This document shows positions 47,855-59,892 of a stretch of 64,000 nucleotides of DNA, piece by piece. The position numbers were made by a program, and so were the translations under genes. Source of the DNA: Eleusine coracana subsp. coracana (lineage: Eukaryota; Streptophyta; Magnoliopsida; Poales; Poaceae); the NCBI GenBank assembly GCA_032690845.1, contig CM064424.1:50481511-50545510 (forward strand), in the 5' to 3' direction. The first letter of the stretch is position 1. Every line of letters starts with the position of its first letter. A model generated the notes under the pieces. The model was not told the origin of the DNA and did not search any database. It saw only the letters and a list, made by a program, of their open reading frames with translations.

Positions 47855-48280
47855 TGTGGGATATATACCAGGGATACCTCACCACTCGGATATATTGCCG
47901 AGTGGACCGGGGTCCAATAAAGATAAAGACCCATGAAGATAACTACTCGGATTATTACTTGAAGTACACGACAAGTCAATACTAGAGATAGAAAGCTAGA
48001 CATAGAATCCTAGTCGGAAATTATGTTGTAACCGACTAGGACAATTACCATGTAACCCTGCCCCCCGGATATATAAGGAGGGGTAGGGGCTCTCTCATAT
48101 ATCATATCCGCATAATACACTATAGAACACAGGATGTAGGGTTGTTATCCTTCGGGAGGCCCAAATCTGTCTAAACCTTGCGTCTTGTGTGTCCATCGAC
48201 CCTCGGTCTCGTGCATGCCTCTACCGATACACAAGGATCATGAGTAGCCCTATGATCCACTACCGATATTAGTGTCGACA
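47855..48280 (+). repeat. Tat LTR D
   Basis: TGTGGGATATATACC to GTGTCGACA, 426 bp. It is followed by the primer site GTTGGTGCACCAGG, where the usual GCGCGCC is altered to GTGCACC (two C to T or G to A changes). Confidence 0.92.
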
Positions 48281-51200
48281 GTTGGTGCACCAGGAAGGGA
48301 TGTAGCGCGACGGTCAGCATGTCAAGTTCGATGGCCTCAATCTACTTCAAGATCTAATCTCAAGCTGACCGACGTTGATGCGTCGCATCATTGCACAAGT
48401 AATTGCATCTTCATCAAACGACGCTCAACAAAGACCGAACAAGGAGTCGGCATGATTATGCACAATTGCTGGCCGATGCCATGGTATTTTTGGAGTCGGT
48501 GACTTCATCTTTCAAGACCGAAGGAGTCGGCGTATTGAATTTGGCTATCCGAGTCGATTTCCTCAAGACTTCACGTAAAGCAGGGAAGTTTCTTTCTTTT
48601 CCTCTTTCTACATTATTTAATAGCATAAACTGCTCTAATCACTTAGGCTAATTAGCCGAGTACTCACTACGTGATCTTTTTTTTGCATATGCGAGCTGAC
48701 CATCTACATCACGTGGCTGTATGGTATTGGTCAGATCCGACATGCATGTCATCTCAGCCCTTCAGCTGATGACTTAGCTAGCAACTGGGTGATTTGGGAC
48801 GACTATATCACTCGACTTGATCGCTTGGCTCTTGAGCTGATACTGCCGACTACCTCGACCTGCAGCATGCGGGGACCCGCGGTGGAGTCGGGGGCTTGCA
48901 CGGCGATCTGCAGCTGATTAAGGACTTTCACCCGCTTAGCTCCCCTACTCAGCCGAGCAAGTGCCCCTGATGTGTGTTCGCTTTGAACTATGGCGATGAT
49001 ACTCAGAGGCCGGCTTAATCAGCCATCTATGGTGGAGCGCATCTTCACGATCTGCTAGGAGTGTCAAGCCGAGTTCCTTGATCCAGAACACAACTAAGAC
49101 TGCGACTCGTATATGTTTTTGCTGATTCTTCGAGTCGGTCTACCAGTCCAAACCATTACGTAACAGGGAAAGCTTGCTTATTTCTTTTATTCCTTTCGAA
49201 TTAATTTATTCCATACATACTAATCCACTTGATTAATGGAGTATTACTTATGTGGTGCATTATTTTTGGCACATATGAGTCAACACGTGCTTGCATGTAG
49301 CCAGCCGTGTAACTTGTGACAGCGGTCGCCAAAGCAATGGCGTTTGGAGGAGCAGCATGGCAAAGCATCATTGAACACTTTGACGTTGGGATAGCTCAAC
49401 CAAGATAAGGACTGCTCAACCATGCCGGCATGCTGCTACTACTCAACGACTTGATGTTGATCTTACTTGCAACACGGCGGCTCGGTTCGACTCAAGTCAA
49501 CAATCAAACAGTGTGTTGGAGGTTCATCTACGGATCGTCGACTACTGAAAAGCTAAGTTATTTTGATAATTTTTTATTCATACAAAATCAATTTGAAGGC
49601 CGTAGGTTCTTAGTCTTACGTGGATGGATTTTGAGTTTATTTTGCACTTATTATTTTGCATCTATGAGTTGACCATCTACACTGTGGTTAGCTATATCGT
49701 ATTTGTCAAATCAAATCAGGTGCTTGTGCTGTGAAAAAGGCGGGTAATCAAGATGGTGAGGCCGGTTGTCCACTCGGCTGATGGGTCAGCAACTCGGTGA
49801 CGCAATAGCTCGTCTATACGGTTGAAGGCACAAACACACTGGTGACGTTTTGAGTCACTCAAGCACTTGAAGCCACTTGTTGACTCAATAAATCACTCGG
49901 CGAGGCAACATGGTGATTGGTTTACTCGCATCGATAATCAGGCCACATGTTCGGGGGCTTGTCTATGGCTTGCATATGGCTCGTCTATAATTCGTCTACT
50001 ATCACAAAGCTAAGTAAACTTTATAGTTTTTTTTATTTTATTCATATCAACTCAATTTGAAGGCCGTCGGTTCTTAATCTTACGGGGATAGTTTTGAGTT
50101 TCTTTTTGGACTCATCCTTTTGCCTTGACAATATTGGTCAATAATTTTTCTCGGTTGATTTCGACTCATACATGTTTGGCCGAATGAGTTTTAGCGGTAC
50201 ATATTTGGTATTAGGAGGAGTTCAGCTGTTTTGCTTAGTTGCCCGTCTGACTCTCATTACCCAAATTGGTCAGTCTAGCTCTATGGCTCATATCGTTTGT
50301 TAAAATCATCGTGCACATTGTTCTTCTAATGAACCTTGTTTATTTTTTATGTCTGTTGGTGGAATGATCAGTACTCTAAGCAAACATAAGACTTAGACGA
50401 ATAACAAAAATCCAACAGACTTAGATATTAAAGACGTTTCATTAATGTTTTATAATAATTTTACATATAACTACATTATTTGTGTTCTTGTATTACAGTT
50501 ATCTCATTGATATCACTCAGTCATGCAGCGCCGAGTCATTAGATCACTCGGCCATGGAGCGCCAAGTCATTGGATCACTCGGTCATGATCAACTACTCAT
50601 GGTTTTTGGAATTTTGATCCCTTGGACCTTTTGAGCTGCTATGTCGGGGGCTCGTCTTTAGCTCGATAGATATTAAGCAGCTAAGTATTTTTATAATTTT
50701 AGTTTTATTCATCTAATTAAAGGCCGTAGGTTCTTTACCTTAGGGATGATTGCTTTCTGCATAATCTAGATGCATTGGACTCTCGGTATTACCTTAACTC
50801 GCATATGATTGACCGAGGAAGTTCTTAGTCTCTATAGTTAATGTCGTTTGTTGAGGACCGAGGCGGCTTTTTACCTTGACTCACATGTTCATCCGAGTGA
50901 GTTCTTAGTCTCCATGCTTCATGTTGAATGTTAAGAAAGTCGTTTAGTAGTATTGGTACCTGATATTTACGGGTTGTGAGAGTTAGGCTCGAGTTCATAC
51001 AGTACTTAATCATCCAATACAACCGAAGCGTCTATTGCATTTTTGGCAATGGATCAATATTGTTATTCTATATATGTATCATATATTGAATATATTATTT
51101 GATTTATCAGTGTACTACCTATTGAATACATTATTGGTTTTATCAATGTATTATCTTTTGAGTACATTGTTTGTTTTATATATGTATTACTTATTGAATA

Positions 51201-51993
51201 TATTATTTGTTTTATTAATGTATTATTTATTGAATACATTATTTTCATGGATTATAGTAGCTATATCAGCTGGAGCTATTTTATTGACATCACTCGATTT
51301 TGTTATCCCGAGTTATTGGATCATTCAGCTTCATTATTGGATCACTCGGCCTTCTTGTCTCGCGTTGTTATATCATTTGACTATATTATTGGATCACTTA
51401 ACATTGATTAGTTATGATCTTACTCAATATTGGAGAGCCCTGCAGGAGTTGTTCTTTTTCACATGGAATCACGCCCGGGGGCTGCTATACTTGGTATATT
51501 TAATCAAGTATTGTTTGGATATTTTTTATGGCTCTTATACTTATTATATTGGATCAAGTATCACCCGGATATTTTGATGACTTCTATGCTTGATATATCT
51601 TATCAAGTATCACTCAGATTCATTAGTACCAATGGCTCCTTTTATTAGTTGGGGGGAGTGGTAGAACCAATCTTGGGGGCTACCGTATTAAAACTCCTCA
51701 TCGAATCAATCGGGGAAAGTGGTAGATCAAGATTTATATATGATGTTATTATTTTTGACTCACAAGATATTTTTTGATCTAAATACCTTCTGAGTCGCGG
51801 GCTATACCTACACCTAGTAGGTGGATTTTTCCCTGCATATGGATATTATTTGGTGCATAATCCTTTCTGAAGATTCCTGGAGACTTTTACAAGTTTGTTG
51901 CTGTACATGAAAAAGCTTAATCATATTCATGGCGAAGCATTAGTCAATCAACTGAAGATCAACAACTAACTTGTAAATCTCTCGGGGGCTACT
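48281..51993 (+). other. Interior of the Tat derivative: repeated non-coding modules
   Basis: No domain-bearing frame was found. At about 48580-48690, 49160-49275, 49550-49680, 50005-50120 and 50670-50755, related AT-rich modules recur. Each holds a 'gctaagt..tttataatttt' or 'cagggaag' start and, in the last three, 'gaaggccgtaggttctta'. Between them are stretches with repeated 'ctcgg' phrases. Confidence 0.7.
51076..51247. repeat. 36-bp minisatellite, about 4.8 units
   Basis: Units start at 51076, 51112, 51148, 51184 and 51220, with consensus near GTATTACTTATTGAATACAT followed by TATTTGTTTTATCAAT. As 36 is a multiple of three it makes a repetitive hydrophobic open frame, which I treat as fortuitous. 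Confidence 0.9.
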
Positions 51994-52421
51994 GTGGGAT
52001 ATATATACCAGGGATACCTCACCACTCGGATATATTGCCGAGTGGGCCGGGGTCCAATAAAAATAAAGACCCATGAAGATAACTACTCGGATTATTACTT
52101 GGAGTACACGACAAGTCAATACTAGAGATAGAAAGTTAGAGATAGAATTCTAGTCGGAAATCATGTTGTAGCCGACTAGGACACTTACCATGTAACCCTG
52201 CCCCCCGGATATATAAGGAGGGGTAGGGGCTCTCTCATATATCATATCCGGCATAATATACAATAGAATATAGGACGTAGGGTTGTTATCCTTCGGAAGG
52301 CCCGAACCTGTCTAAACCTTGCAACTTGTGTGTCCATCAACTCTCGGTCTCGCGTATGCCTCTACCGATACAGAAGGATCATGAGTAGCCCTATGATCCA
52401 CTGCCGGTATTAGTGTCGACA
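51994..52421 (+). repeat. Tat LTR E
   Basis: It is 428 bp, preceded by a polypurine tract, so it is a 3' LTR. It is closest by eye to LTR A at the far left of the cluster. The right flank TGGTG differs by one base from the CGGTG left of LTR A. Confidence 0.92.
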
Positions 52422-53806
52422 TGGTGTATTGACCAAGTCAAGGCGAGCGGGATGCCGGTGCAAGTTACAAGGAGGGCCGAAGGATAGGGACCGGGAGAGA
52501 CTTGCCGATGGTCAGGATCGCAGGACAAGGTGACACGTGTCGACATCGAGAAGTCAGGCTTTGAGAAACGTGCAAGGCGGTTTCCCGCTTTGGGCCTCAA
52601 TACCGGTGGCGGTGATTGGAGGTGCATGTGGCACAATTGAGGAGCTTGTCTCGAGGTGAAGCAAAGTTGTGAAGGGCTCGATGGTGTTCGGGCGAAGGAA
52701 AAAGAGTTGGAGGGTTTTGCCCCTGGTGGTAGGGGCAATATATTATAGGTCAAGGATAGGGTGGTCTTAGACCCTAGGCCTATATAAGGAGAGGTGTGGT
52801 TGGTGGGAGAGGTGCCTCTTCCCCTTAGCCTTGTGTTAGGAATTCTTTTCAAAGTGCTAGGAGAGGTCTTCATGTAATAGAGGAGAGGAGAGGGTGTGTG
52901 AGAGACATCTCTATCTCTTCCAAATAGAGGGAGGAAGAGGGTGGCTTCCTAGCCTTGTATCCATGGATTTTGTAAGCATGCTTCTATGACATGAGAGTTA
53001 TTTTCTTGCTCAAGATCTTCCTCTCTCCCTAAATCCTTAATTTCTCTTTTTCTCTATTTTCGGAGCTATTTTTGGTGGAATATTTTATCTTGTTTTTGGG
53101 CATATTTCTTGAGGGATGTTGGTGCTATGATGAGCTAGAACAATCCTATATGGGTCCTTGACCGAATCATAAGCCCTAGCACCTTCGATTGGAAAGATTT
53201 CTCAAGTTTCCCCGTTTTCAAGTTCTTGGCATAAGATATGAAATTCGTGATGATTCCTTGAGCCAATTGAGTGGATCTTCTAGGATTAGGGTCGTGATGT
53301 GTTGAGGATTGGCTGGTCCAAAAATTGCATGATTTGGAGTTTGTTTGATTAGTTTTGGTCAAGTTTTTGCCTAATCCCGAGCCAAATCCTATTCTGTCGA
53401 GGGTCGATTGGCACTGCCGATGCAGGGATGAAAATCTAGATCGGCACTGCCAATGACCTGCTTAGGTTTTTTGTCTTCTTTCTGAACTCAGTCGGCACTG
53501 CCGCTAGCACCAATCGGGACTACCAATGCTCCTGACCGGCACTGCTGATGGTCAGTCTGAGTTGCCTATTCTGTGTTTTCTTTACTAGTTTCAAGTCTTG
53601 GTTGTTCTCCTTTGCTTCTCTCTAGTTCTTCCACTAGTGTGAGTCACTCCTAGGGTTAGCACATCACAAGTTGGTGTGTGTGGCCTTGGTGATTCTTTTA
53701 GAGGTTGGTTCGGACTGTATCTAGGATATAGGCCAAGTTCTTGAAATGAATTTTAATTGGCTCCCATTCACCCCTCGCCCCCTCTGGTCGCCTTCTTGGT
53801 CCTTCA
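52422..53806 (+). repeat. Right arm of the Sirevirus LTR
   Basis: This sequence of grass Sirevirus LTR type ('gacacgtgtcgacatcgagaag', 'ggcctatataaggagagg' with a TATATAAG box near 52782) ends TCCTTCA at 53806 before a primer site. It probably continues the arm at 32993-33378. Confidence 0.75.
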
Positions 53807-53808
53807 AT

Positions 53809-53820
53809 TGGTATCAGAGC
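53809..53820 (+). promoter_or_regulatory. Primer binding site, tRNA-Met
   Basis: TGGTATCAGAGC, a perfect match to the usual plant Copia primer site, lies two bases after the LTR. Confidence 0.92.
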
Positions 53821-53859
53821 TAGTTTGATCACTAGTTGACCTTCACCTTCAATTGATAG

Positions 53860-55160
53860 AGAAGACTTTCCTTATTGGAAGTCACAGACCAAGGCTTATC
53901 TCCTGAGTCAAGGACGTGCTATCTGGGACATCATCGAGCAAGAATACAACATACCTACCAACCTCAACACTGCACCCATTGGTGAGGTAAAAAGGTATGA
54001 AAATAACTCCAAATCTATCAATATTCTGCTCTCTGCTCTTGGTAGGAGTGAAGATGTTTGTGTTGCACATCTTGACACTGCTCATGCAATTTGGGAAAAG
54101 CTTTGCACGTACCATGAGGGTACCAATCAAGTCAAGTCTATGCGCAAAGATTCTTACAATAGACAGTATCAAACCTTTGCATAAAAACCTGGCAAGTCAC
54201 TAGATGAAACTTTTTGTAGGTTTAAGGCAATTGTCTGCAACTTGAGGGCTTCTGGTAACCTTGTGTACAATGATAATGATAGAGCTAAGCAACTGCTATA
54301 TTCACTTGATGAAAATGTTTGGGGGGTTAAAATTGCTGCTTTAGAGGAAACTGCTGATTGCAATACCCTGAATTGTGAGCAACTATATAGCTAGTTGAAG
54401 TCTCATGAACTGTATAGGAAATCATGTTAATCCTGCTTCTAGCATGGCTTTGCTTTCTACCTCTCAAAAGGGTAGTCACAGTAGTGCTTCTTATGGAACT
54501 AACCCCTCACTTGACAAGTCTTCTTTTGGGTTTGCTCTGTCTTATCTTGTTATAGCTTTCGATGAACAGATGGAGTGCATTTCTGATGAGGAACTATCCT
54601 TGCTCACAAGGAAGTTCAGGAAGTTCTACAACAATTGCAAGGAGAGAAGAGGAGGTGGTTCAAGAACCTTCTTCGAGTGTGATGACGCGGGACACTTCAA
54701 TTTTGTCTGCCCCAAGAAGAAGAAGAAGGCCGGGTGCCACGACAACAACACAGAAGTCTTCAAGCAGAAGAAGAAACGCTTCTACAAGGAAGGCAAGGAC
54801 TCCAAGAAGTTTGCCAAGGCCATCACACGCGCGTGCATTACCGCTTTGAGCGTGACCTCACATCAAGCGAAGGCCTTACAAGCTCAAAGGAGGAGGTTGA
54901 GAAGGCGCAAGTTAAGAGGAAGGACGACTTCACTAGGCTTTGCTTCATGGCAAAGAATGATCATGACACTGACTCTGGCTCCGACTCTGACACAACCGAG
55001 GTACCTCCCACTCTTGATGAACTCTCTTCTAAACTTGATCATTTGCGTGATGTTCTGCTCATGCAAGATGATATATTTTGCAGCGTTGTTCATGAGAGTA
55101 GAGAGCTTAAGTCTTAGTTGGACAGTGTTGAGTATGTGTTGGCACCAGAATTTGACTAGT
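53860..55160 (+). pseudogene. Sirevirus gag (Copia type), decayed
   Basis: The start resembles the DUF4219/UBN2 gag region (YWKSQTKAYLLSQGRAIWD; ALGRSEDVCVAHLDTAHAIWEKL; RFKAIVCNLRASGN). A knuckle then reads FFECDDAGHFNFVC, in which the first Cys of CCHC is Phe, and a Lys-rich stretch and the acidic FMAKNDHDTDSGSDSD tail typical of Sireviruses follow. Stops: TAA at 54182, TAG at 54393, TAG at 55115. At least two frame changes occur (near 54400 and in the knuckle-to-tail region). All of pol is missing; the next sequence is unrelated. Confidence 0.85.
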
Positions 55161-55165
55161 CCCAT

Positions 55166-55679
55166 TGATTAAAGGCAAGAAATTAAGATCAGTAGAAGTC
55201 AATGAAGTTTAACGGCCGAAGGGAGTTAAGTGGGCCCGATAGGGTTATTTTATCTCTTTCTGTTTTAGTTTAGATTTTATTTTAAACATAGTTGGTTTGT
55301 TTAGGAGTCCTGAACGAGTGGGGTCAAAACCTCTTGCATGAGATTATAAATATGTAGTAGGATCTGTACGAAGAAACAACACTTTCATTCAATACAATTC
55401 GGAGCATCGCCAACCTTTCCTACTCGACGAAACCCTCGTCTCGCGCGGGCTGCATTGGCTCCAATCTCGGTGAGAGACTTGGATTTGCCACCCTCGGTAA
55501 TTCTATCAATCTCAACTAGTACTTTCTCATTAATTTGATATTCTAGTTGCCATTGTTAGAGTTGCTAGTTATCCGGTATTTAGATCTGATTAATGCTTGT
55601 TCTATCGATTCTGGTTGCCATATAGTCTTGGTTGAAGCTGATCTATTGTAATCTTGGTAGATTTTATACGTATTATTTA
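55166..55679 (+). other. LTR-like fragment of another element, unassigned
   Basis: 'gagattataaatatg' followed by 'cattcaatacaattcggagc' looks like the promoter and R/U5 region of a Copia LTR, but I could not define ends or a partner. It separates the Sirevirus gag from the Tat 3' LTR. Confidence 0.4.
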
Positions 55680-56097
55680 TGTCGAGAGATATTCTCGATA
55701 GTAGATCTAGGTATGCGTATGAGTATGAAAGATCGAGGGACACGGGACATAGGGTTTATACAGGTTCGGGCCTCCCGAAGGATAATAACCCTACGTCCTG
55801 TTTGGTGCTTCTGTATTGCTAGGGTTCACACTAGAATTAGGGTTCCAATGTGAGTCTGTCTCTTGCCGAAGGCCCCCTGCCCTCCTTATATATCCGAAGG
55901 GCAGGGATTTACATGGTAATCTTTTAGTCGGTTACAACAGGTTCTATCTATCCAACATATCTGCTAACCTAACTTGCTGCTTACTCAAACAAGTATCTAA
56001 GTAAATATCTTCTGGGCCGAATACACCATACCCGAGCCCCCGGCCCACTCGGCCAGTTAACCGAGTGGTTAAGTATCCCGGGTATATATGTCCCACA
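55680..56097 (-). repeat. Tat LTR F (3' LTR)
   Basis: On the minus strand it runs TGTGGGACATATATACCCGGG-like to TCTCTCGACA. It shares the start, the TATATAAGG box and the primer-side end with LTRs A-E but is clearly a more diverged subfamily. Confidence 0.85.
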
Positions 56098-56880
56098 GTA
56101 GCCTCCAACCACTTTCCATTTTGAATCGTCATCTTGATTTGCCTCGACATCTTATGAAATTGGGAAGTGCCTTTTCTATTACTTCTAATAACTTTTATTC
56201 ATAAATGCCTGAAAAAGACATAGCCAATGAATATAGCCCCCAACTCAGAAGGTTGTTGAGTCTATACCGAAGCAACTTTTGAGTTATTGAAAAATATCCA
56301 ATTAATCTTGTCCCTGAACACAAAAGGGCATAATGACATCTGAATCTTCCAATTTTTCTAACTAAACAAGCTCCATATTTAGCTGAATTTTCTCATTCAC
56401 CGAGTGATACATCCACAAATTAATATTTACATCCATAATGCTGAAGTGCCCTTAATCCGAATGATTAACGATGAAATTTAATTGTATAAGCTCCCAAGAT
56501 TGGTGATGTATCAATAGTTGTAATACAAAAATACAACCCTCAAGATTGGTGCTGAGATAATAAAAGTGATCTATCACAAAATCTCAGAAGATGCGATTTC
56601 TAAGGTTGAAACCACAACAATCCGAGTGATTTAGCACAGAATCTCGGAAGGTACAATTTCCAAGGTTAAAACCGCAACAAGCCGAGTGAGTTGTCACAAA
56701 ATCTCAGAATGTGCAATTTCTAAGACTGAAACCGCATCAATCCGAGTGATTTATCACTTATTTTAAGATCCTCAACACCCAAGGTTAATGCTTAAAAAGA
56801 ATCTTAGTAACATAATAAATATGTGTACCGATTTAATAAAACTGGACTTGACGGTATATGACAAGCTTCGGCCCACTAGG
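56098..56880. other. Region between 3' LTR and antisense gene, with a 60-bp tandem array
   Basis: AT-rich. 56565-56760 holds three full 60-bp units plus part of a fourth (starts 56565, 56625, 56685, 56745), each beginning AGTGA and ending CCG. It is upstream sequence of the plus-strand gene and at the same time the 3' untranslated end of the retroelement. Confidence 0.75.
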
Positions 56881-56892
56881 TTATCGAACACT

Positions 56893-56898
56893 TATAAA
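56893..56898 (+). promoter_or_regulatory. TATA box of the antisense gene (candidate)
   Basis: TATAAA lies about 190 bp before the ATG at 57085, followed by a C/T-rich leader, as in ordinary plant polymerase II promoters. Confidence 0.5.
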
Positions 56899-59194
56899 GG
56901 CGCCGTCGAACAGTCGCATCCCTTCGTCTTCACTTCTTCGCCGTCATCTTCCACACAAAACCCTAGATCACGGGCCTCCATTTCGCCACCGCCGCCGTCT
57001 TACACGCACAAACCCTAGGTCCCGGGCCTCCATTTCCTTCCAGAAACACCACGCATCAGTTTCCTCTGTGCTAAAACAGGAGAGATGTCCCCGAAGCGTA
57101 CCCGTCAATACACCAAGGCTCAATTCGTGAAACAATCCTCTCCTAGAAAGGGCGAAGACGAAGAAACAATCTTGATATCCCTACCGCCATCAAGGAGTTC
57201 CCTGTATCTGCCATGGATTATGAGAAAATCAACAGATTGGTGATTGATGGCATGTTGCAGGATCAACAGACCGGAGGATGGAACGATGCCATAGGTCAAA
57301 GATTTCCCCAACCTCCCGTCAACCAAATCACTGTTTTCTCCTCATTTTTCTATCGTGGATTTGGGATCCCTTGTTGCGACTTCTTTAGGGGTCTTCTTTT
57401 CTTCTATGGCATCAATCTTGTCAATCTAAATCCGAATTCCATTCTGCACATCTCCATATTTATTCAGCTGTGTGAAGTGTTCTTGGGTATCTATCCCCAT
57501 TTTGGTACCTTCAAAGAACTTTTTGTTTTGAAGTCAAACAATAATAATGTAATAGGAGGGGGGGGGGGCTGGATTCCAGTTAAGAAATACGTCAAAATAT
57601 ATTGATGTGCCACTTCCATCAACCAACAAAGGGTGGCACGCGGACTGGTTTTACCATGGAAACCATGCTCCACCGTTGTCAGAGATTACAGCTGGAGCCC
57701 CCAAGCCACGACCCGAGTGGTCAGCAAAGGCCAATCCAAACAAGAAATCTCAGGTTGATGACATATTGAAGCATATTGCCTTTATCAACTCCAAAGGATA
57801 CACTGGAGTACACGTTGCCGCGAGCTTCATTTATCACTGCGTGCAACCGATTAAGAAACGCCATGTTCCAGGATGGAAATTTCAATTGGGATCAGAACCC
57901 ACGATGGAAGTTCTAGAAGTTTTGTCAGACAGGGAATTGACTTTACGTCTGGAGAACATTTTTTCCTCACTTCTCGGTTGGACTCCAGCAAGTGCATTAA
58001 ATGGACATCATTCCCAAACTAGTAGGAGTTCAATAAGTTATTTGCCTGAATAATCAATACTTTATTCATGATGTTCAGTGTCAAATAATATGTCACCTGT
58101 TGTGCAGAACCTTGATGTATTTGTATCCAATCCACCATTGCCGCCGATGCCACAAAAGAAGTCTCCCACACAACCATTAGCCTCCAAGCGCCGCAAGGCG
58201 CACATTGAAGACACTGATGAAGAAGAGTCGCTAGCTGAAAGAGTAGCTAGACTTCAAGAAGAGGCAAAGAAAAAAACTTCAGAGAAAGCCTCCACCACTC
58301 GGTGGTCCATGGATGAAAACGAGAAAGAGCAAAGTCGTCCGAGTGAACCAAGCAAGGCAGGCACCCATGAGGCGGCGCCAGACACAACTGGTACCCCAAG
58401 GCCAACCAGCCCCCCACCAAAAGTGTCAGGCCTAAAATTCAAACGCCGCTCAAGGTAAACAAAACAATGTAACTTGGAGCTTAGCTCTCCATTTGAACAA
58501 TTATGTAATCTCTATCTAATTGACATGTCGTCCGGGCGAACGTCATTTGAAGAAATCCCGGCACAAAGTTCAATTCCTGAAAAAGATCAAGATGCTCCAT
58601 CTGTTAGGACATCCAAAGATGATGTCCCAGGCCATTCGGCCGAGAAGCTGAGTGACTCACAGAATGCATCCGAATCCACTCGGCCAGAAGCTAGCCACGC
58701 TGAATCACCTGATATCCCAGATCTGAATATGCCTGAGACAGCAGCAACTACCAATACTCCGACCTCCACCAAACCTGAAGAACCATCATTAATATTTGAA
58801 AAGGTGACGGAGCCAACATATGAGTATCCAATTGGTCCGGAGGAAAATATCACAACTACTCCAATTCACCGAGTGGTAAAAGAGGGTGCTCCGGAACAAC
58901 CCGCGCCGACCAGGGAAGTATATCACAATGGCCCATTTGCCATTGCTGGATTTGATGAGTCGGCAAAACAAGTGGAGTTAAAAAATTTTGAGGAATATAC
59001 TGAAAAAGCCAATCATTCCTTCCAGGTAACCCTCCCTTCTTGAAAAATAATCTCAATAATAGTCACCAAACCTGGTTGTGTAATTCCACCTGTATAGCTT
59101 GCCCTCTTTGTCGGCTCTGAAAACCCAAATGGCCAACAAGAGTAAGCTTCTACAACTTGCTGAAAGGCATTGTGCAAAAGCCGTAGACATAGAA

Positions 59195-59875
59195 TGATGT
59201 AGATATGGCCCGATCTTCCGAGAGGTAAGGGGATAAACTCGAATTTGGGGAACTCGTCATCGACGACTCGGCTTGAATCAGACAAGATTCAACCCCGCAA
59301 CCGTTACACCAAGCACAACTTGATTGTTCCTGCAAGCAAAATCGAGAACACAAAAGGACTAATCGCCACAGTGGTGTAGAACAAGAACAGGGGCCCTGGA
59401 TTACTGTAAAAGGACTTGTCGCCATAGTTACAATAATTCGATCAAGTTTCTCTCTGGAAAACTGAACTAAACAAAACCCGAAACTAAAAGACGGCGGCTA
59501 CTGAGTTTATGTAGGAAACAAAGATGTCCTAGGGTTGGGGGCGACCAGGGGGAGCGCCCACAACATGGGCTTAAGGCCCGACACGATACATGGCCAAGTT
59601 GGCCGAAAATAGGTGGCACGACACCTTGTCATGGTCACATATTATGACTCACAACCCTTCTGGAGCTATAACTAGAACCAAAACGACGGTGTCTTCGTCC
59701 TCTTTCCAACACATCAAAGAACGCCTCGTTTGGACGTCGGATGTGGGAGATATCATCAAAACCGTGAAGGGGTGTCGGCTGAATCCGAGACGAACACGGC
59801 GACCGAATTGGTGACGACTTGTAACTTGGGGAAGGCCATGATATGCGCGTATCCAGCATGGTGATGTCCTCATCA
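59195..59875 (-). repeat. 3' LTR of the gag-protease element
   Basis: It is 681 bp and lacks about 80 bp that the other LTR has after 'aaatcgagaacacaa'. It is otherwise highly similar. Confidence 0.92.
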
Positions 59876-59892
59876 TCCTCTCCTTCTTGAAT
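59876..59892 (-). promoter_or_regulatory. Polypurine tract of the gag-protease element
   Basis: The minus strand CAAGAAGGAGAGGA directly precedes the LTR. It is nearly the same as in the TRIM (AAGAAGGGGAGAA). Confidence 0.88.

Larger units (their letters stand above)
47855..52421 (+). mobile_element. Non-autonomous Tat derivative (LTR D, non-coding interior, LTR E)
   Basis: LTR D, primer site, 3.7 kb of interior without any retroviral domain, a polypurine tract (CTCTCGGGGGCTAC, about 51979-51992) and LTR E follow in order. This is the organisation of a large non-autonomous element (the Dasheng type that accompanies RIRE2 in rice is a known parallel). The flanks (AAGAC left, TGGTG right) do not match, so D and E may not derive from one insertion. 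Confidence 0.8.

Noticed and set aside
51035..51577. Membrane protein gene of 180 codons
   Set aside because: Most of the frame is the 36-bp minisatellite within the non-coding Tat interior.
47855..52421. Target-site duplication for the D-E pair
   Set aside because: The flanks AAGAC and TGGTG do not match. The pair was not called a single intact insertion.
58254..58442. Minus-strand frames opposite the coiled-coil gene
   Set aside because: They are complementary shadows of the plus-strand exons. The exon frame has the splice sites and paralogue support.
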